A stretch of 64,000 bases of DNA from Wukongibacter sp050859025 (GTDB taxonomy: Bacteria > Bacillota > Clostridia > Peptostreptococcales > Caminicellaceae). The notes beneath the pieces are model-generated. The model saw only the letters and a program-made list of their open reading frames with translations, searched no databases and had not been told where the DNA came from. Of the stretch, positions 45,590-53,645 are shown piece after piece (position 1 is the stretch's first letter; each line of letters begins with the position of its first letter). The DNA lies in contig NZ_CP138200.1 in the NCBI RefSeq assembly GCF_050859025.1, forward strand, positions 1,302,001 to 1,366,000. The letters run 5' to 3'. The translations under genes and the position numbers were made by a program.

Positions 45590-46315
45590 ATGAATAGAGT
45601 TGATGGTAGAAAACACGGAGATTTAAGACCAGTAAAAATAACAAAGGATTATCTAATTCATCCAGATGGTTCAGTTTTAATAGAAATGGGGAATACAAAG
45701 GTCATATGTACAGTTAATATAGAAGAAAAGGTTCCACCATTTTTAAAGGGAAGTGGAAAAGGTTGGATCACAGCTGAATATTCAATGATACCTGGTTCGA
45801 CTCAAACGAGAAAATTTAGAGAAGCAACTAAGGGGAGACTAGAAGGTAGAACCCATGAGATCAAGAGGCTTATTGGAAGAGCTCTACGAAGTGTTGTTGA
45901 TTTAGATAAATTAGGGGAAATTACTCTATGGATTGATTGTGATGTGATCCAGGCGGATGGAGGAACTAGAACCGCATCTATCACTGGTGCATATGTAGCT
46001 TTAGTAGAGGCTTTGAAAAAATTAGTTAAAAAAGGTACTTTAAAGGCCCTACCTATAACAAACTATGTGGCAGCTATAAGTGTAGGAGTAGTTCAAGGCA
46101 CTCCTATTTTAGACTTGTGTTATAGAGAAGATTCAACAGCTAAGGTAGACATGAATGTTATTATGACAGATAGCGGTGAGTTTGTAGAAATACAGGGAAC
46201 TGGGGAAGAGTCTCCATTTAATAAAGTAGAACTTATTGATTTATTAAGTCTTGCTGAAAAGGGAATAAGTGAACTAATAGATATACAGAAGGAAGTTTTA
46301 GATAGTGAAGTATAG
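45590..46315 (+). CDS. rph: Ribonuclease PH
   Basis: RNase PH is a phosphorolytic 3'-5' exoribonuclease that trims tRNA 3' ends. The 241-residue protein has the family signature DCDVIQADGGTRTASITGAYVAL and phosphate-binding EATKGRLEGRTHEIKRLIGRALR. ATG 45590 follows AGAAGGGAG. A tRNA cluster lies 1.2 kb downstream, though this may be chance. It is cotranscribed with rdgB. Confidence 0.96.
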   Translation: MNRVDGRKHGDLRPVKITKDYLIHPDGSVLIEMGNTKVICTVNIEEKVPPFLKGSGKGWITAEYSMIPGSTQTRKFREATKGRLEGRTHEIKRLIGRALRSVVDLDKLGEITLWIDCDVIQADGGTRTASITGAYVALVEALKKLVKKGTLKALPITNYVAAISVGVVQGTPILDLCYREDSTAKVDMNVIMTDSGEFVEIQGTGEESPFNKVELIDLLSLAEKGISELIDIQKEVLDSEV

Positions 46316-46328
46316 TGGGGGTGAACCA

Positions 46329-46937
46329 ATGATAAGGATGATTTTAGCATCTCAAAATAAACATAAGCTAGAAGAAATAAGAGACATTCTGGAGGATTTG
46401 AATATTGATCTTATATCAATGGACGAAGCCGGGCTTGGAGATCTTAAAATAGTTGAAGATGGAGAGACCTTTGAAGAAAATTCTATGAAGAAAGCTGTCA
46501 CGGTTATGGAAAGGACAAACACAATTGCAATTGCAGATGATTCAGGCTTATCGGTTGATTATTTGAAAGGAAGTCCAGGCGTCTATTCTGCTAGGTTTGC
46601 AGGAGAAGATGCTACCGATGACGATAATAATAAAAAGTTACTTAAGATGCTTGATGGAGTTCCTACTAAAGAAAGAAGTGGAAAATTTGTTTCAGTTATT
46701 TCAGTGGCATTTCCTGACGGAAGAAAAGTGAGTGTAAGAGGAGAATGTAACGGAGTAATTGGATTGGAAGAAAAAGGAACAAATGGATTTGGATATGACC
46801 CATTGTTTATTGTTCCAGAGTATGAAAAAACCTTTGCTGAAATTGGTAGTGAGATGAAAAATAGGATTAGTCACAGAGCAAAGGCCCTTGAAAAGTTTAG
46901 AAAAGAGCTTAAAAGAATACTAGGAGAAGAATCATGA
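46329..46937 (+). CDS. rdgB: Non-canonical purine NTP pyrophosphatase (dITP/XTP)
   Basis: This Ham1-family enzyme removes dITP and XTP from the nucleotide pool. The 202-residue protein has the substrate-binding start ILASQNKHKLEEI, the metal site EDGETFEENSMKKA, ADDSGLSVDYL, GTNGFGYDPLF and C-terminal SHRAKALEK. ATG 46329 is set by GGGGGTGAA just upstream; a start at 46305 would overlap rph without a site. Its stop overlaps the next start (ATGA). Confidence 0.95.
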   Translation: MIRMILASQNKHKLEEIRDILEDLNIDLISMDEAGLGDLKIVEDGETFEENSMKKAVTVMERTNTIAIADDSGLSVDYLKGSPGVYSARFAGEDATDDDNNKKLLKMLDGVPTKERSGKFVSVISVAFPDGRKVSVRGECNGVIGLEEKGTNGFGYDPLFIVPEYEKTFAEIGSEMKNRISHRAKALEKFRKELKRILGEES

Positions 46938-47410
46938 GAATAGGAGTAATAAGTGATACCCACGGAGATATTGTTAGTGCAGAGAAAGCCATTAAAGCTA
47001 TGGGGGATGTGGATCTGTTACTACATGCAGGTGACACCTATAGAGATGCTGAGCTTTTAAAAGAAATGTTGAATATAGATGTAATCGCAGTGAAAGGTAA
47101 TACAGATTTTGACTATGAAGCAGATTTGGAAAGAATTATATCTATCGATGAAAAGCAGATATTTTTAGCTCATGGACACCAATATAATGTCAAATATGGT
47201 TTGGATAGATTGTATTATAAGGCTTTGGAGACTGAGTCTGATATAGTTGTATTTGGCCATAGCCATATGCCTCTACATGTTGAGGAAAAGGGAATAGTGT
47301 TTGTCAATCCAGGTAGCGTATCTAGACCAAGGGGAGGTAGTAGACATTCCTATGCAACTATAAATATAGAGGTAGATAATATACATGTAGAATTGCTTGC
47401 TTTTGAATAG
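46934..47410 (+). CDS. Metallophosphoesterase, YfcE/MJ0936 family
   Basis: This 158-residue phosphodiesterase has all five metallophosphoesterase blocks: ISDTHGD, HAGDT, VKGNTDF, AHGHQY and FGHSHMP. Homologues hydrolyse phosphodiesters in vitro with manganese. ATG 46934 overlaps the rdgB stop by 4 bp. It is the last gene of the gerM-rph-rdgB-yfcE group. Confidence 0.93.
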   Translation: MRIGVISDTHGDIVSAEKAIKAMGDVDLLLHAGDTYRDAELLKEMLNIDVIAVKGNTDFDYEADLERIISIDEKQIFLAHGHQYNVKYGLDRLYYKALETESDIVVFGHSHMPLHVEEKGIVFVNPGSVSRPRGGSRHSYATINIEVDNIHVELLAFE

Positions 47411-47501
47411 CATATTTTGGTAAAGTTTCTTTTTTAAAAAAAATTAAAAAAGGCATTGACGAAGTAATATAATTGTTATATAATAATCTTCGTCAGCTGA
47501 T

Positions 47502-47578
<77 letters not shown>

Positions 47579-47606
47579 ATATAGTAATATTTAATATCCA
47601 GTTTTC

Positions 47607-47680
47607 GCGGGTGTAGCTCAGTGGTAGAGCCCCGGCCTTCCAAGCCGGTTGCGAGGGTTCGATCCCCTTCACCCGCTCCA
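47607..47680 (+). tRNA. tRNA-Gly (TCC)
   Basis: Cloverleaf with acceptor GCGGGTG, anticodon arm CCGGC-CTTCCAA-GCCGG, T arm GGTTCGATCC and encoded CCA. Confidence 0.97.
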
Positions 47681-47688
47681 ATATATAT

Positions 47689-47765
47689 GTGCCCATAGCT
47701 CAGCAGGATAGAGCAACGGCCTTCTAAGCCGTGTGTCCGGGGTTCGAATCCCTGTGGGCACGCCA
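47689..47765 (+). tRNA. tRNA-Arg (TCT)
   Basis: Acceptor GTGCCCA/TGGGCAC, anticodon arm ACGGC-CTTCTAA-GCCGT and encoded CCA. Confidence 0.97.
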
Positions 47766-47860
47766 TAAATTAGATTTTAGAAGTGAAAAATTGGAAATTA
47801 GGGAAAAACTATAAAAATTTTAGTATAAGGTATGATTTTTTAGTAAACAATAAATAACGT

Positions 47861-47937
47861 GGCGGCTGTCGTCAAGTGGTTAAGACACAGGATTGTGGCT
47901 CCTGTATGCGTGGGTTCGAATCCCATCAGCCGCCCCA
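47861..47937 (+). tRNA. tRNA-His (GTG)
   Basis: The extra 5' G typical of tRNA-His is present at 47861 opposite C73. Acceptor GCGGCTG/CAGCCGC, anticodon arm CAGGA-TTGTGGC-TCCTG and encoded CCA. Confidence 0.96.
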
Positions 47938-47952
47938 TTAATAAAACATTGA

Positions 47953-48028
47953 TGGGGATTAGCCAAGTCGGTAAGGCAACGGACTTTGACTCCGTCATTC
48001 ACAGGTTCGAGTCCTGTATCCCCAGCCA
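47953..48028 (+). tRNA. tRNA-Gln (TTG)
   Basis: Acceptor TGGGGAT/ATCCCCA, anticodon arm ACGGA-CTTTGAC-TCCGT and encoded CCA. Confidence 0.96.
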
Positions 48029-48126
48029 TATATACATAACTAACACTTAGAATTGTATTAAATTAATAAAAAATGATGTTTTTACATTGTTATTAATTTA
48101 AATACCTTAAAGTTAGTTAGTGTTAT

Positions 48127-48202
48127 GACCCATTAGCTCAGTCGGTAGAGCACCTGACTTTTAATCAGGGTGTCCCGCGTTCGAGTCGCGGATGGGTCAC
48201 CA
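48127..48202 (+). tRNA. tRNA-Lys (TTT)
   Basis: Acceptor GACCCAT/ATGGGTC, anticodon arm CCTGA-CTTTTAA-TCAGG and encoded CCA. Confidence 0.97.
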
Positions 48203-48225
48203 GTTTTTAATCTAATATCTATTTC

Positions 48226-48309
48226 GCGGGTATGGCGGAATTGGCAGACGCGCTAGACTTAGGATCTAGTGTCTTGTACGTGGGGGTTCAAGTCCCTCTA
48301 CCCGCACCA
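48226..48309 (+). tRNA. tRNA-Leu (TAG)
   Basis: This 84-nt class II tRNA has a long variable arm. The acceptor is GCGGGTA/TACCCGC, the anticodon arm CTAGA-CTTAGGA-TCTAG, and CCA is encoded. It is the last tRNA before the mobile island. Confidence 0.97.
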
Positions 48310-48412
48310 GATGATTAGGGCAAAATAGATGTAGGGCTTAAAAGCCCAGTGTTTATACGGCCTGAAGAGGGTTTTGGATTAGAAATTCAAGACCTCCGTT
48401 TTTCATAGATGT

Positions 48413-48453
48413 ACCCTGCTTTTTAACAAGAAAGCAGGGTGTTTCTCTTTTTT
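48413..48453 (+). terminator. Terminator of the tRNA cluster
   Basis: The stem ACCCTGCTTT/AAAGCAGGGT has an 8-nt loop followed by a T-rich tail. Confidence 0.85.
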
Positions 48454-48464
48454 GTATACGAAAA

Positions 48465-48483
48465 CCACCAGTTAAGCTGGTGG
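48465..48483. repeat. Short perfect hairpin at the island edge
   Basis: CCACCAG-TTAAG-CTGGTGG lies at the border where sequence character changes. Similar hairpins occur at ends of IS200/IS605-type elements, but no transposase is present here. Confidence 0.35.
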
Positions 48484-48537
48484 ATGATTATTCTAGTCAA
48501 AAATCGTATCATCAATATCAAAAAAAGATTGCCCGAA

Positions 48538-49170
48538 TCATTTGTTTCTCCCGATAAAATAAAAGCCATTCGACTTGTGGCCATTCATAGTCGTAAAGGT
48601 AAGATGTTCATACTGTAAGATTGAAAAATCTGCCAGCAGTTCTTGTATCCATTCCTCACTGTGATGGCGGCACACGGCTCCCTCTGGAAGTTCAAAAACA
48701 CCGTATGAGCCATATACATTTTTGAATTGTTCATATCTGTTTAAATTGCGTTCATCTGTATTAAGCAGAAAGTCATTCACATAAAGTATGCCACACGGTT
48801 TTAATACACGGCGGATTTCCTGAATTAATGCTTTCTGTTCGGTATTATCCCAGATGCAGGTCAAAACTGCAAAAAGGATTACGGCATCAACACTTTCGTC
48901 AGGCAGGTCTATAGCTGCATCCTTTTTCACTCTCAGGTCAAGATATGGAAACTGCTCTTTTCCTCGCTCGATCATTCCCAGAGCAAAATCAATTCCTATT
49001 AACTTCTGGAATCCGATTTGATGTAATTCATCCAATGTCCTTCCATATCCGCATCCGATATCAAGAATGGCACCCTCTTTATTTACATATTCACAAAATG
49101 CTTCTGCCTGAAACGGCGTAGTAAAATGTTTGGTTGTAGAGATGCTGTCCCAATATTTTTTCTGTTCCAT
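48538..49170 (-). CDS. SAM-dependent methyltransferase, class I
   Basis: This 210-residue protein has the class I fold with SAM motif I ILDIGCGYGRTLDEL, motif II acidic GIDFALGMI, and later LPDESVDAVILFAVL. The substrate is unknown. ATG 49170 is chosen because AGGAGGAATTC lies just upstream; the frame extends 16 codons further without a site. Codons are less AT-rich than in the neighbours. A palindrome at 49223 in its promoter matches the operator of the yeiL-like gene, so both are probably under one regulator. Confidence 0.88.
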   Translation of the reverse strand: MEQKKYWDSISTTKHFTTPFQAEAFCEYVNKEGAILDIGCGYGRTLDELHQIGFQKLIGIDFALGMIERGKEQFPYLDLRVKKDAAIDLPDESVDAVILFAVLTCIWDNTEQKALIQEIRRVLKPCGILYVNDFLLNTDERNLNRYEQFKNVYGSYGVFELPEGAVCRHHSEEWIQELLADFSILQYEHLTFTTMNGHKSNGFYFIGRNK

Positions 49171-49222
49171 ATAGAATTCCTCCTGTTTTTTTGAAAGTAT
49201 ATCACAAACCTCGAACAAAACA

Positions 49223-49238
49223 TATGAGATTTCTCACA
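49223..49238 (-). promoter_or_regulatory. YeiL-type operator in the methyltransferase promoter
   Basis: TATGAGATTTCTCACA shares the core TGAGA-TT-TCTCA with the operator at 49680-49697. It is located about 55 bp upstream of the methyltransferase start. Confidence 0.6.
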
Positions 49239-49460
49239 TGATATTCTGTAATGGAAAAAAATAAGTGCAAGTATTACAGAACCAATTAGAAATAGGAAAA
49301 TCTGTTCCAGAAATGATTTTGGATGCAGACTGTTTAAGAGAGGCATTATGTGGTCAAGAACCCAAACGTATGGTATAGCAATCAAAAAAGAAAATAATCT
49401 TTTGTATTCAAATTTGTCCGTTATCAAACAACACACAAAAAACAGCAGGTCCTGAATGAT
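49232..49460 (-). pseudogene. Fragment of a membrane protein gene
   Basis: The frame encodes two hydrophobic segments (LFSFLIAIPYVWVLDHIMPLL and FLFLIGSVILALIFFHYRI) of natural composition, but it is cut off by a stop at the upstream side and lacks a good start. It looks like the tail of a small membrane protein left behind in the island. The family is not recognised. Confidence 0.4.
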
Positions 49461-49679
49461 TCACTCCGACATGCCGAATGTTATCCAAGTAACTTTCAGT
49501 GATAACAAATGTTATCTCTAGTTGACAATACTAAAATTTTTTTAGTCTGATTATGGCAGGCTTATTTATCATGCCATTTTTGTAGCCATTATTTTATTTA
49601 TTTGTTTTTGCCTGTGGATAAATCCCTAATTCATTTTTCAAGTATCTACTGGAATTATATCAAAAGGAGTGGTAAAATA

Positions 49680-49697
49680 ATATGAGATTTCTCATAT
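49680..49697 (+). promoter_or_regulatory. Palindromic operator before the yeiL-like gene
   Basis: ATATGAGA-TT-TCTCATAT has perfect 8-bp arms and directly abuts the ribosome-binding site of the regulator gene, a position suited to repression or self-control. The form is like, but not identical to, the Crp/Fnr consensus TGTGA-N6-TCACA. Confidence 0.7.
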
Positions 49698-49711
49698 AAG
49701 GAGAAGTGGAT

Positions 49712-50392
49712 ATGAAGCGAATTAAAGAACAATCCCAAATCGAAGAATATTATAATCACTTTCCCTTGTCGGAATATTTCTCTTTTGATATACGCCCGTT
49801 TGTGTCGGTTGTACAGTTTGAACCGGATGAAATGCTTTTGCAGGAAGGCGAAAAGCCACAGTACCTGTATTATCTGCTGGATGGCCGTGCGAAGCTGTTT
49901 TTGTCGCATAAAAACGGAATAATCTCACTCATCAATTTTCTTAATGCGCCGTGCTTTATTGGTGAAATGGAATTGCTGAAAGCATCGGAAACAGCAAGTG
50001 GCGTGAAAGCAATTACCGTTTGCACTTGCTTTACGATTCAGATTAATAAATGTAAAGAGCTATTGCTCATGGATAATAAATTCCTAAAATATCTGTGTGT
50101 ATTTTTAAGTAAAAAAGCAATCGGCAATACCTACAATTATTCCCGCAATCAGTCCTATTCACTGGATGTTCGGTTGGCCGATTTTATTCTTATGACGGCA
50201 AATCACTCTCTATATAGAGAACGACATACGGAAGTTGCCGAGTTCCTTGGTGTTACTTATAGGCATCTTTTGTATGTACTCGCTGATTTCGTAAAAAGAG
50301 GAATTCTGTTAAAAGCACCGCAGGGATATATAATTGAGAAGCCGGACGAGTTGAGAAGGATTGCATGGGGTAAGAAAAAAGATGATTGCTAA
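49712..50392 (+). CDS. Crp/Fnr-family transcriptional regulator, YeiL-like
   Basis: This protein of about 226 residues has an N-terminal cyclic-nucleotide-binding-like domain (LQEGEKPQYLYYLLDGRAKLFL, then NAPCFIGEMELL) and a C-terminal winged helix with EVAEFLGVTYRHLLYVLADFVKRGIL. The last segments closely recall E. coli YeiL, an oxygen- and growth-phase-linked regulator. Cysteines in the sensor domain (APCF, TVCTCF, NKCKEL) may bind a cofactor (inference). ATG 49712 is preferred to GTG 49706 because AAGGAG is too close to the latter. Composition is foreign to the flanks. Confidence 0.87.
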   Translation: MKRIKEQSQIEEYYNHFPLSEYFSFDIRPFVSVVQFEPDEMLLQEGEKPQYLYYLLDGRAKLFLSHKNGIISLINFLNAPCFIGEMELLKASETASGVKAITVCTCFTIQINKCKELLLMDNKFLKYLCVFLSKKAIGNTYNYSRNQSYSLDVRLADFILMTANHSLYRERHTEVAEFLGVTYRHLLYVLADFVKRGILLKAPQGYIIEKPDELRRIAWGKKKDDC

Positions 50393-50492
50393 AAATATTA
50401 GAAACGCATATTAGAGCAAAAACAGAGCAGGTAATACAAAAGAATTTGACCGTCCCAAATAGGGACATTTGCTCCTGTTCTGACACTGAAAA

Positions 50493-50528
50493 TGCCCTTT
50501 GCCGATACAGTATGACTGGCAAGGGGCA
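50493..50528 (-). terminator. Hairpin, likely terminator on the minus strand
   Basis: TGCCCTTTGCC and GGCAAGGGGCA pair with one G-U type mismatch; on the minus strand TTTT follows. It could end the TnpV remnant and the yeiL transcript. Confidence 0.5.
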
Positions 50529-50537
50529 AAGTGCGTT

Positions 50538-50852
50538 TTATGCTAATATAATTTCATAGTTTACCAGTTCTTTGGCACTGGAGGCAATGCTGTTTATCAG
50601 ATAATCCATTTAAAGGGATCACAGCTTTCAGCTGCTCCGTGATATCTTGCGTCTGCTTCATCTGGTAAATCAGCAGTTCATAGCGGCTTTATGCATGTTT
50701 ATCTATGTCTGCAAGATAGCAGTTCAGTTTTCCGTTTATCAACAGGCCATAAGAAAAGCACGGCAATCGGCAGCAGCTTCCGCATCAATGTGGAGGACAA
50801 CAATTCGGGCATCTTTTATGATCTGGCCAAATGAGTTCAGTAATTTCTCCAC
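50538..50852 (-). pseudogene. TnpV-like transposon protein, frameshifted remnant
   Basis: Read on the minus strand in shifting frames, the segment gives INGKLNCYLADIDKHA, then YELLIYQMKQTQDITEQLKA, then NSIASSAKELVNYEIILA. These match the end of TnpV proteins of Tn4451/Tn1549-type elements in pattern (GKLNSYLADID, QAQGITEQLKA). At least two frame changes and an internal stop break it. A GTG with GGAGGTGA opens the segment at 50852 but leads into unrelated residues, so a fusion or deletion has occurred. Confidence 0.7.
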
Positions 50853-51010
50853 TGTCAGTTCACCTCCTATCTCATTTTACAGTATGGATATAGGATTGAG
50901 AACGTACTGATGATGGTTATCAAGGTAACAAGATGTAGTTGAGAGGATTCTTTGAATTTATTTGCTTTTGTGTATATAATGTGATAAATATATATCCTGA
51001 AGGAATAAAA

Positions 51011-51198
51011 ATGCTTGATTATATATCCGTACAGTAGCGCCGATCAATGGGGGCATCTCAAAGAGAAGAATACAGAAGCTCTGTGAGGAAAACCGGATTA
51101 CCGAAGCTGTTCGCTTCGGTCGTACATGGGCAATCCCGAAAGATGCGGAAAAACATGCCGATGCGAGGAAGAAAATCTCAAATCAAAAAATAAAATGA
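51011..51198 (+). pseudogene. Excisionase-type small DNA-binding protein, broken
   Basis: The segment begins MLDYISVQ, meets a TAG stop, and after frame changes continues GISKRRIQKLCEENRITEAV and RFGRTWAIPKDAEKHADARK. That is the common helix-turn-helix protein of conjugative elements related to excisionases. The extra G in the GGGGG run near 51050 and the changed bases before it explain the breakage. Confidence 0.75.
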
Positions 51199-51365
51199 AA
51201 TTGAGATTACCTGTAAGCTGAATATTACGGATGGAACGGCTAAATTAGTTCTGTAATCCGGGTCAGATGACCCTCAAACCTTAATTGAAAGTACAGGCGA
51301 ATATTTTGAGATGATTGAACTGCGGCCTGCTGGCAACTACATAATCGTAGACGGAGACGGGTTTA
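51199..51365 (+). pseudogene. Fragment of a mobile-element protein
   Basis: One frame reads LNITDGTAKLVL, stop, SGSDDPQTLIESTGEYFEMI and ELRPAGNYIIVDGDGFTGDR. It has clear coding character but an internal stop and no start. I do not recognise the family; it probably belonged to the same element as the excisionase remnant. Confidence 0.4.
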
Positions 51366-51369
51366 CTGG

Positions 51370-51754
51370 GGATAGGTAAATTACTACCGAATGGCAGATA
51401 TGAAGATAAAGTTAAAAGATTTAGACGAATGGCTACGTCGAAGGCTTAGGGCTTGTATATGGAAAACTTGGAAGAAAGTTAAAACCAAATACAAAAATCT
51501 GATAAAATTAGGTATACTGAAGGGGAAGACATGGGAATATGCCAACACTAGAAAGGGATACTGGCGTATTTCCTTAAGCTGGATATTAACAAAGTCCATA
51601 ACTAATCAGAGGCTGATTAACTATAGTCTCAAAACTTTATCTTCGCAGTATAATAAATTTCGATTGTCTTAATGAACCGCCAAGTACCGAACAGTACGTT
51701 TGGTAGTGAGAGAGGTCGGTAGATAAAATAATTATCTACCTCCTACTCGATTAT
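51370..51754 (+). mobile_element. 3' fragment of a group II intron (maturase end, domains V and VI)
   Basis: The frame 51391-51672 encodes the C-terminal maturase (GIIM) domain: DEWLRRRLRACIWKTWKKVK, NLIKLGI, TRKGYWRISLS. Directly after it comes a domain V-like hairpin (GAACCGCC...GTGAGAGAGGTCGG, 51674-51720) and a domain VI-like stem GGTAGATAAAATAATTATCT, ending CCTACTCGATTAT. The reverse transcriptase and all 5' intron domains are missing, so it cannot move by itself. Confidence 0.85.
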
Positions 51755-51828
51755 TATTTTAATAGATTTCCTTTAATGTCTTTTTAAATAGCAGTTATTC
51801 ATAATGAGAGCGGTTATAAAAAATCAGC

Positions 51829-53181
51829 CTACCATCCTAGGATAGTTTCAAAAACCTTATTTGAAAGTTTATTGTTTACATACTCTTCTATAGACTCTTC
51901 AATAATATCTAAGGCCTTTTCTAATTGTGACTTTTTGATAACTAATGGAGGTTGAATCCTTAGCACTCCATCTGCTAAGAAGATTATTATTACCCCCTTC
52001 TCAAAGCATCTATAGCAAATTTTAGAGGCTGCTTCTCGATTACCTATTTTTGTAGTTTTGTTCTTAACTAAGTCAATGCCTATAGATAAGCCTAAACCTC
52101 GAACATCACCGATTATTTCATACTTTGACTGCATATCTTTAAATCTTTGAGTTGTATAATTCCCAAGATCTATGGATTTTTTTAGTAAATCCTCGTCTCT
52201 AATTATATTTATTGTTTCTATAGCTGCAGAGCATGATAGAGAATTACCACTCATTGTAAAAATATGAGCAGGAGCATCAAGGGAGTCCATAATTTCACTC
52301 CTTCCAACTATTGCACTGAGAGGAAGTCCAGAGGCCATTGATTTGCCCATAACTATAATGTCTGGGACTATATTAAAATGTTCGATACAGAACCATTTTC
52401 CAGTCCTAGCAAATCCTTGTTGAACTTCCTCGCTTACAAATAAAATATTATTTTTCTTACAGATATCATGAATGGCCTTCATATATTTGAGGGGAGGAAC
52501 AATCAATCCAGCATCTCCTGCTATAGGTTCCATTACAACAGCTGCTATTTCGTCGGGAGGTAAATACGTTGATAAAGCATTCTTAAAATCATTTAAGCAC
52601 TCAATGGAACAAGTTTCTTTATGGCAATTATATGGACATCTATAGCAAGTGGGATACCTGATATGTTCGACTTCAGATAGAATAGGGCCTATTTTTCTTC
52701 TCATATTTAGACTGAGTGCTGTAAGTGATAGAGCACCATAGGTTGAGCCATGATATGCTCCAATAAAAGAAACTATTTTCTTTTTACCTGTAAAGCCACG
52801 TACTAGTTTAATCATTCCGTCGTTTGCATCGGAACCAGAAAGACCAAATGCTACCTTTTTATCAAAATTTCCTGGAGTAATTTGAGTAAGCTCCTCAGCT
52901 AATTTTACTAGAGGTTCAGAATAGGAATATGCAGCTGTATAGCTGATAAAGTTATCTACTTGATTTTTTATTACCGCAGTTATCCTTGGATTGCTATGGC
53001 CTGTATTTAAAGAGGATGCACCAGAAAGAAGGTCAATAAATTTGTTACCGTCATGATCCTCGATTGTTGCACCATAAGCTTTTTTTATTACAAGAGGATA
53101 ATAGGGTATACGAGTAAATCGGGGATAGACCTTATTATCTCTTTGAATTATTTCTCTTCCCTTTACAAGCTTTGAATTCAT
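51829..53181 (-). CDS. Class III (PLP-dependent) aminotransferase or amino-acid epimerase-like enzyme
   Basis: This 450-residue fold type I enzyme has GTSGSDAN-like FGLSGSDANDGMIK, GAYHGSTYGALSL, the acidic cofactor residue in SEEVQQGFARTG and the PLP lysine in VMGKSMASGLPLSA. The EVQQG form is also found in isoleucine 2-epimerase-like members, so racemase activity is an alternative to transamination. An insertion with five cysteines (CYRCPYNCHKETCSIEC, about 190-206) may bind metal and is unusual. Transcription is probably from the -24/-12 promoter at 53228-53243 under the divergent activator gene. Confidence 0.88.
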   Translation of the reverse strand: MNSKLVKGREIIQRDNKVYPRFTRIPYYPLVIKKAYGATIEDHDGNKFIDLLSGASSLNTGHSNPRITAVIKNQVDNFISYTAAYSYSEPLVKLAEELTQITPGNFDKKVAFGLSGSDANDGMIKLVRGFTGKKKIVSFIGAYHGSTYGALSLTALSLNMRRKIGPILSEVEHIRYPTCYRCPYNCHKETCSIECLNDFKNALSTYLPPDEIAAVVMEPIAGDAGLIVPPLKYMKAIHDICKKNNILFVSEEVQQGFARTGKWFCIEHFNIVPDIIVMGKSMASGLPLSAIVGRSEIMDSLDAPAHIFTMSGNSLSCSAAIETINIIRDEDLLKKSIDLGNYTTQRFKDMQSKYEIIGDVRGLGLSIGIDLVKNKTTKIGNREAASKICYRCFEKGVIIIFLADGVLRIQPPLVIKKSQLEKALDIIEESIEEYVNNKLSNKVFETILGW

Positions 53182-53227
53182 AAATTCTCACCTTCTCTAA
53201 TTTGATATGATGATTGCTTAGTATAAA

Positions 53228-53243
53228 AGCAATTTATATGCCA
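53228..53243 (-). promoter_or_regulatory. Sigma-54 (-24/-12) promoter of the aminotransferase gene
   Basis: On the minus strand the sequence is TGGCATATAAATTGCT, which matches TGGCAY-N5-TTGCW with GG and GC 10 bp apart. It lies about 47 bp before the ATG at 53181. Confidence 0.87.
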
Positions 53244-53645
53244 AAGAAAAAAATATTGTAGGCTAGCTAACAAACTTATCTACAGACCTTGAAATAAGCT
53301 GTTATATAGAAATGGAAAAGATAATATATTTACAGAAAACAGTTGTTCTATTACTTGACATAAAATATAATTAGAAAAAGTGTTCCAAAAAGTAGCATGG
53401 AATTATTTGTTAATATTCTATACAATTAATACAAATACTACTATCCATTAAGTACTTGAAATTTTGTATTTCCATTTTATTAGCTAGGGAGTTATCTTAA
53501 ATAGTTTGTAAATAATTATCGTACATATGGATTAATTAAAGTAAAGATTGAACAGATATAACATCGTCGATTAAGATGTATCAAAAAGTAACATGTTACT
53601 ATATGTGTCATATTACAAATAGATATAGATGGAGGTGATTTGAAA
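53244..53645. promoter_or_regulatory. Divergent control region with candidate activator sites
   Basis: A perfect 14-bp palindrome AGTAACATGTTACT lies at 53587-53600, and a half-like copy AAGTAGCATGG at 53390. An imperfect palindrome TTGTAGGCTAGCTAACAA lies at 53256. Any of these may be the enhancer for the adjacent sigma-54 activator; the first is the best formed. The segment holds no gene. Confidence 0.5.

Noticed and set aside
50647..50910. + strand frame of 87 codons
   Set aside because: The opposite strand carries recognisable TnpV pieces, so this is a shadow of the pseudogene.
48226..51780. Attachment-site duplication of the tRNA-Leu 3' end at the far side of the mobile island
   Set aside because: No copy of the tRNA 3' end could be found near 51750-51830, and no integrase gene is present.
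53351..53372. TTGACA followed by TATAAT-like bases upstream of the PAS activator
   Set aside because: The spacing between the two hexamers is far too short for a sigma-A promoter.
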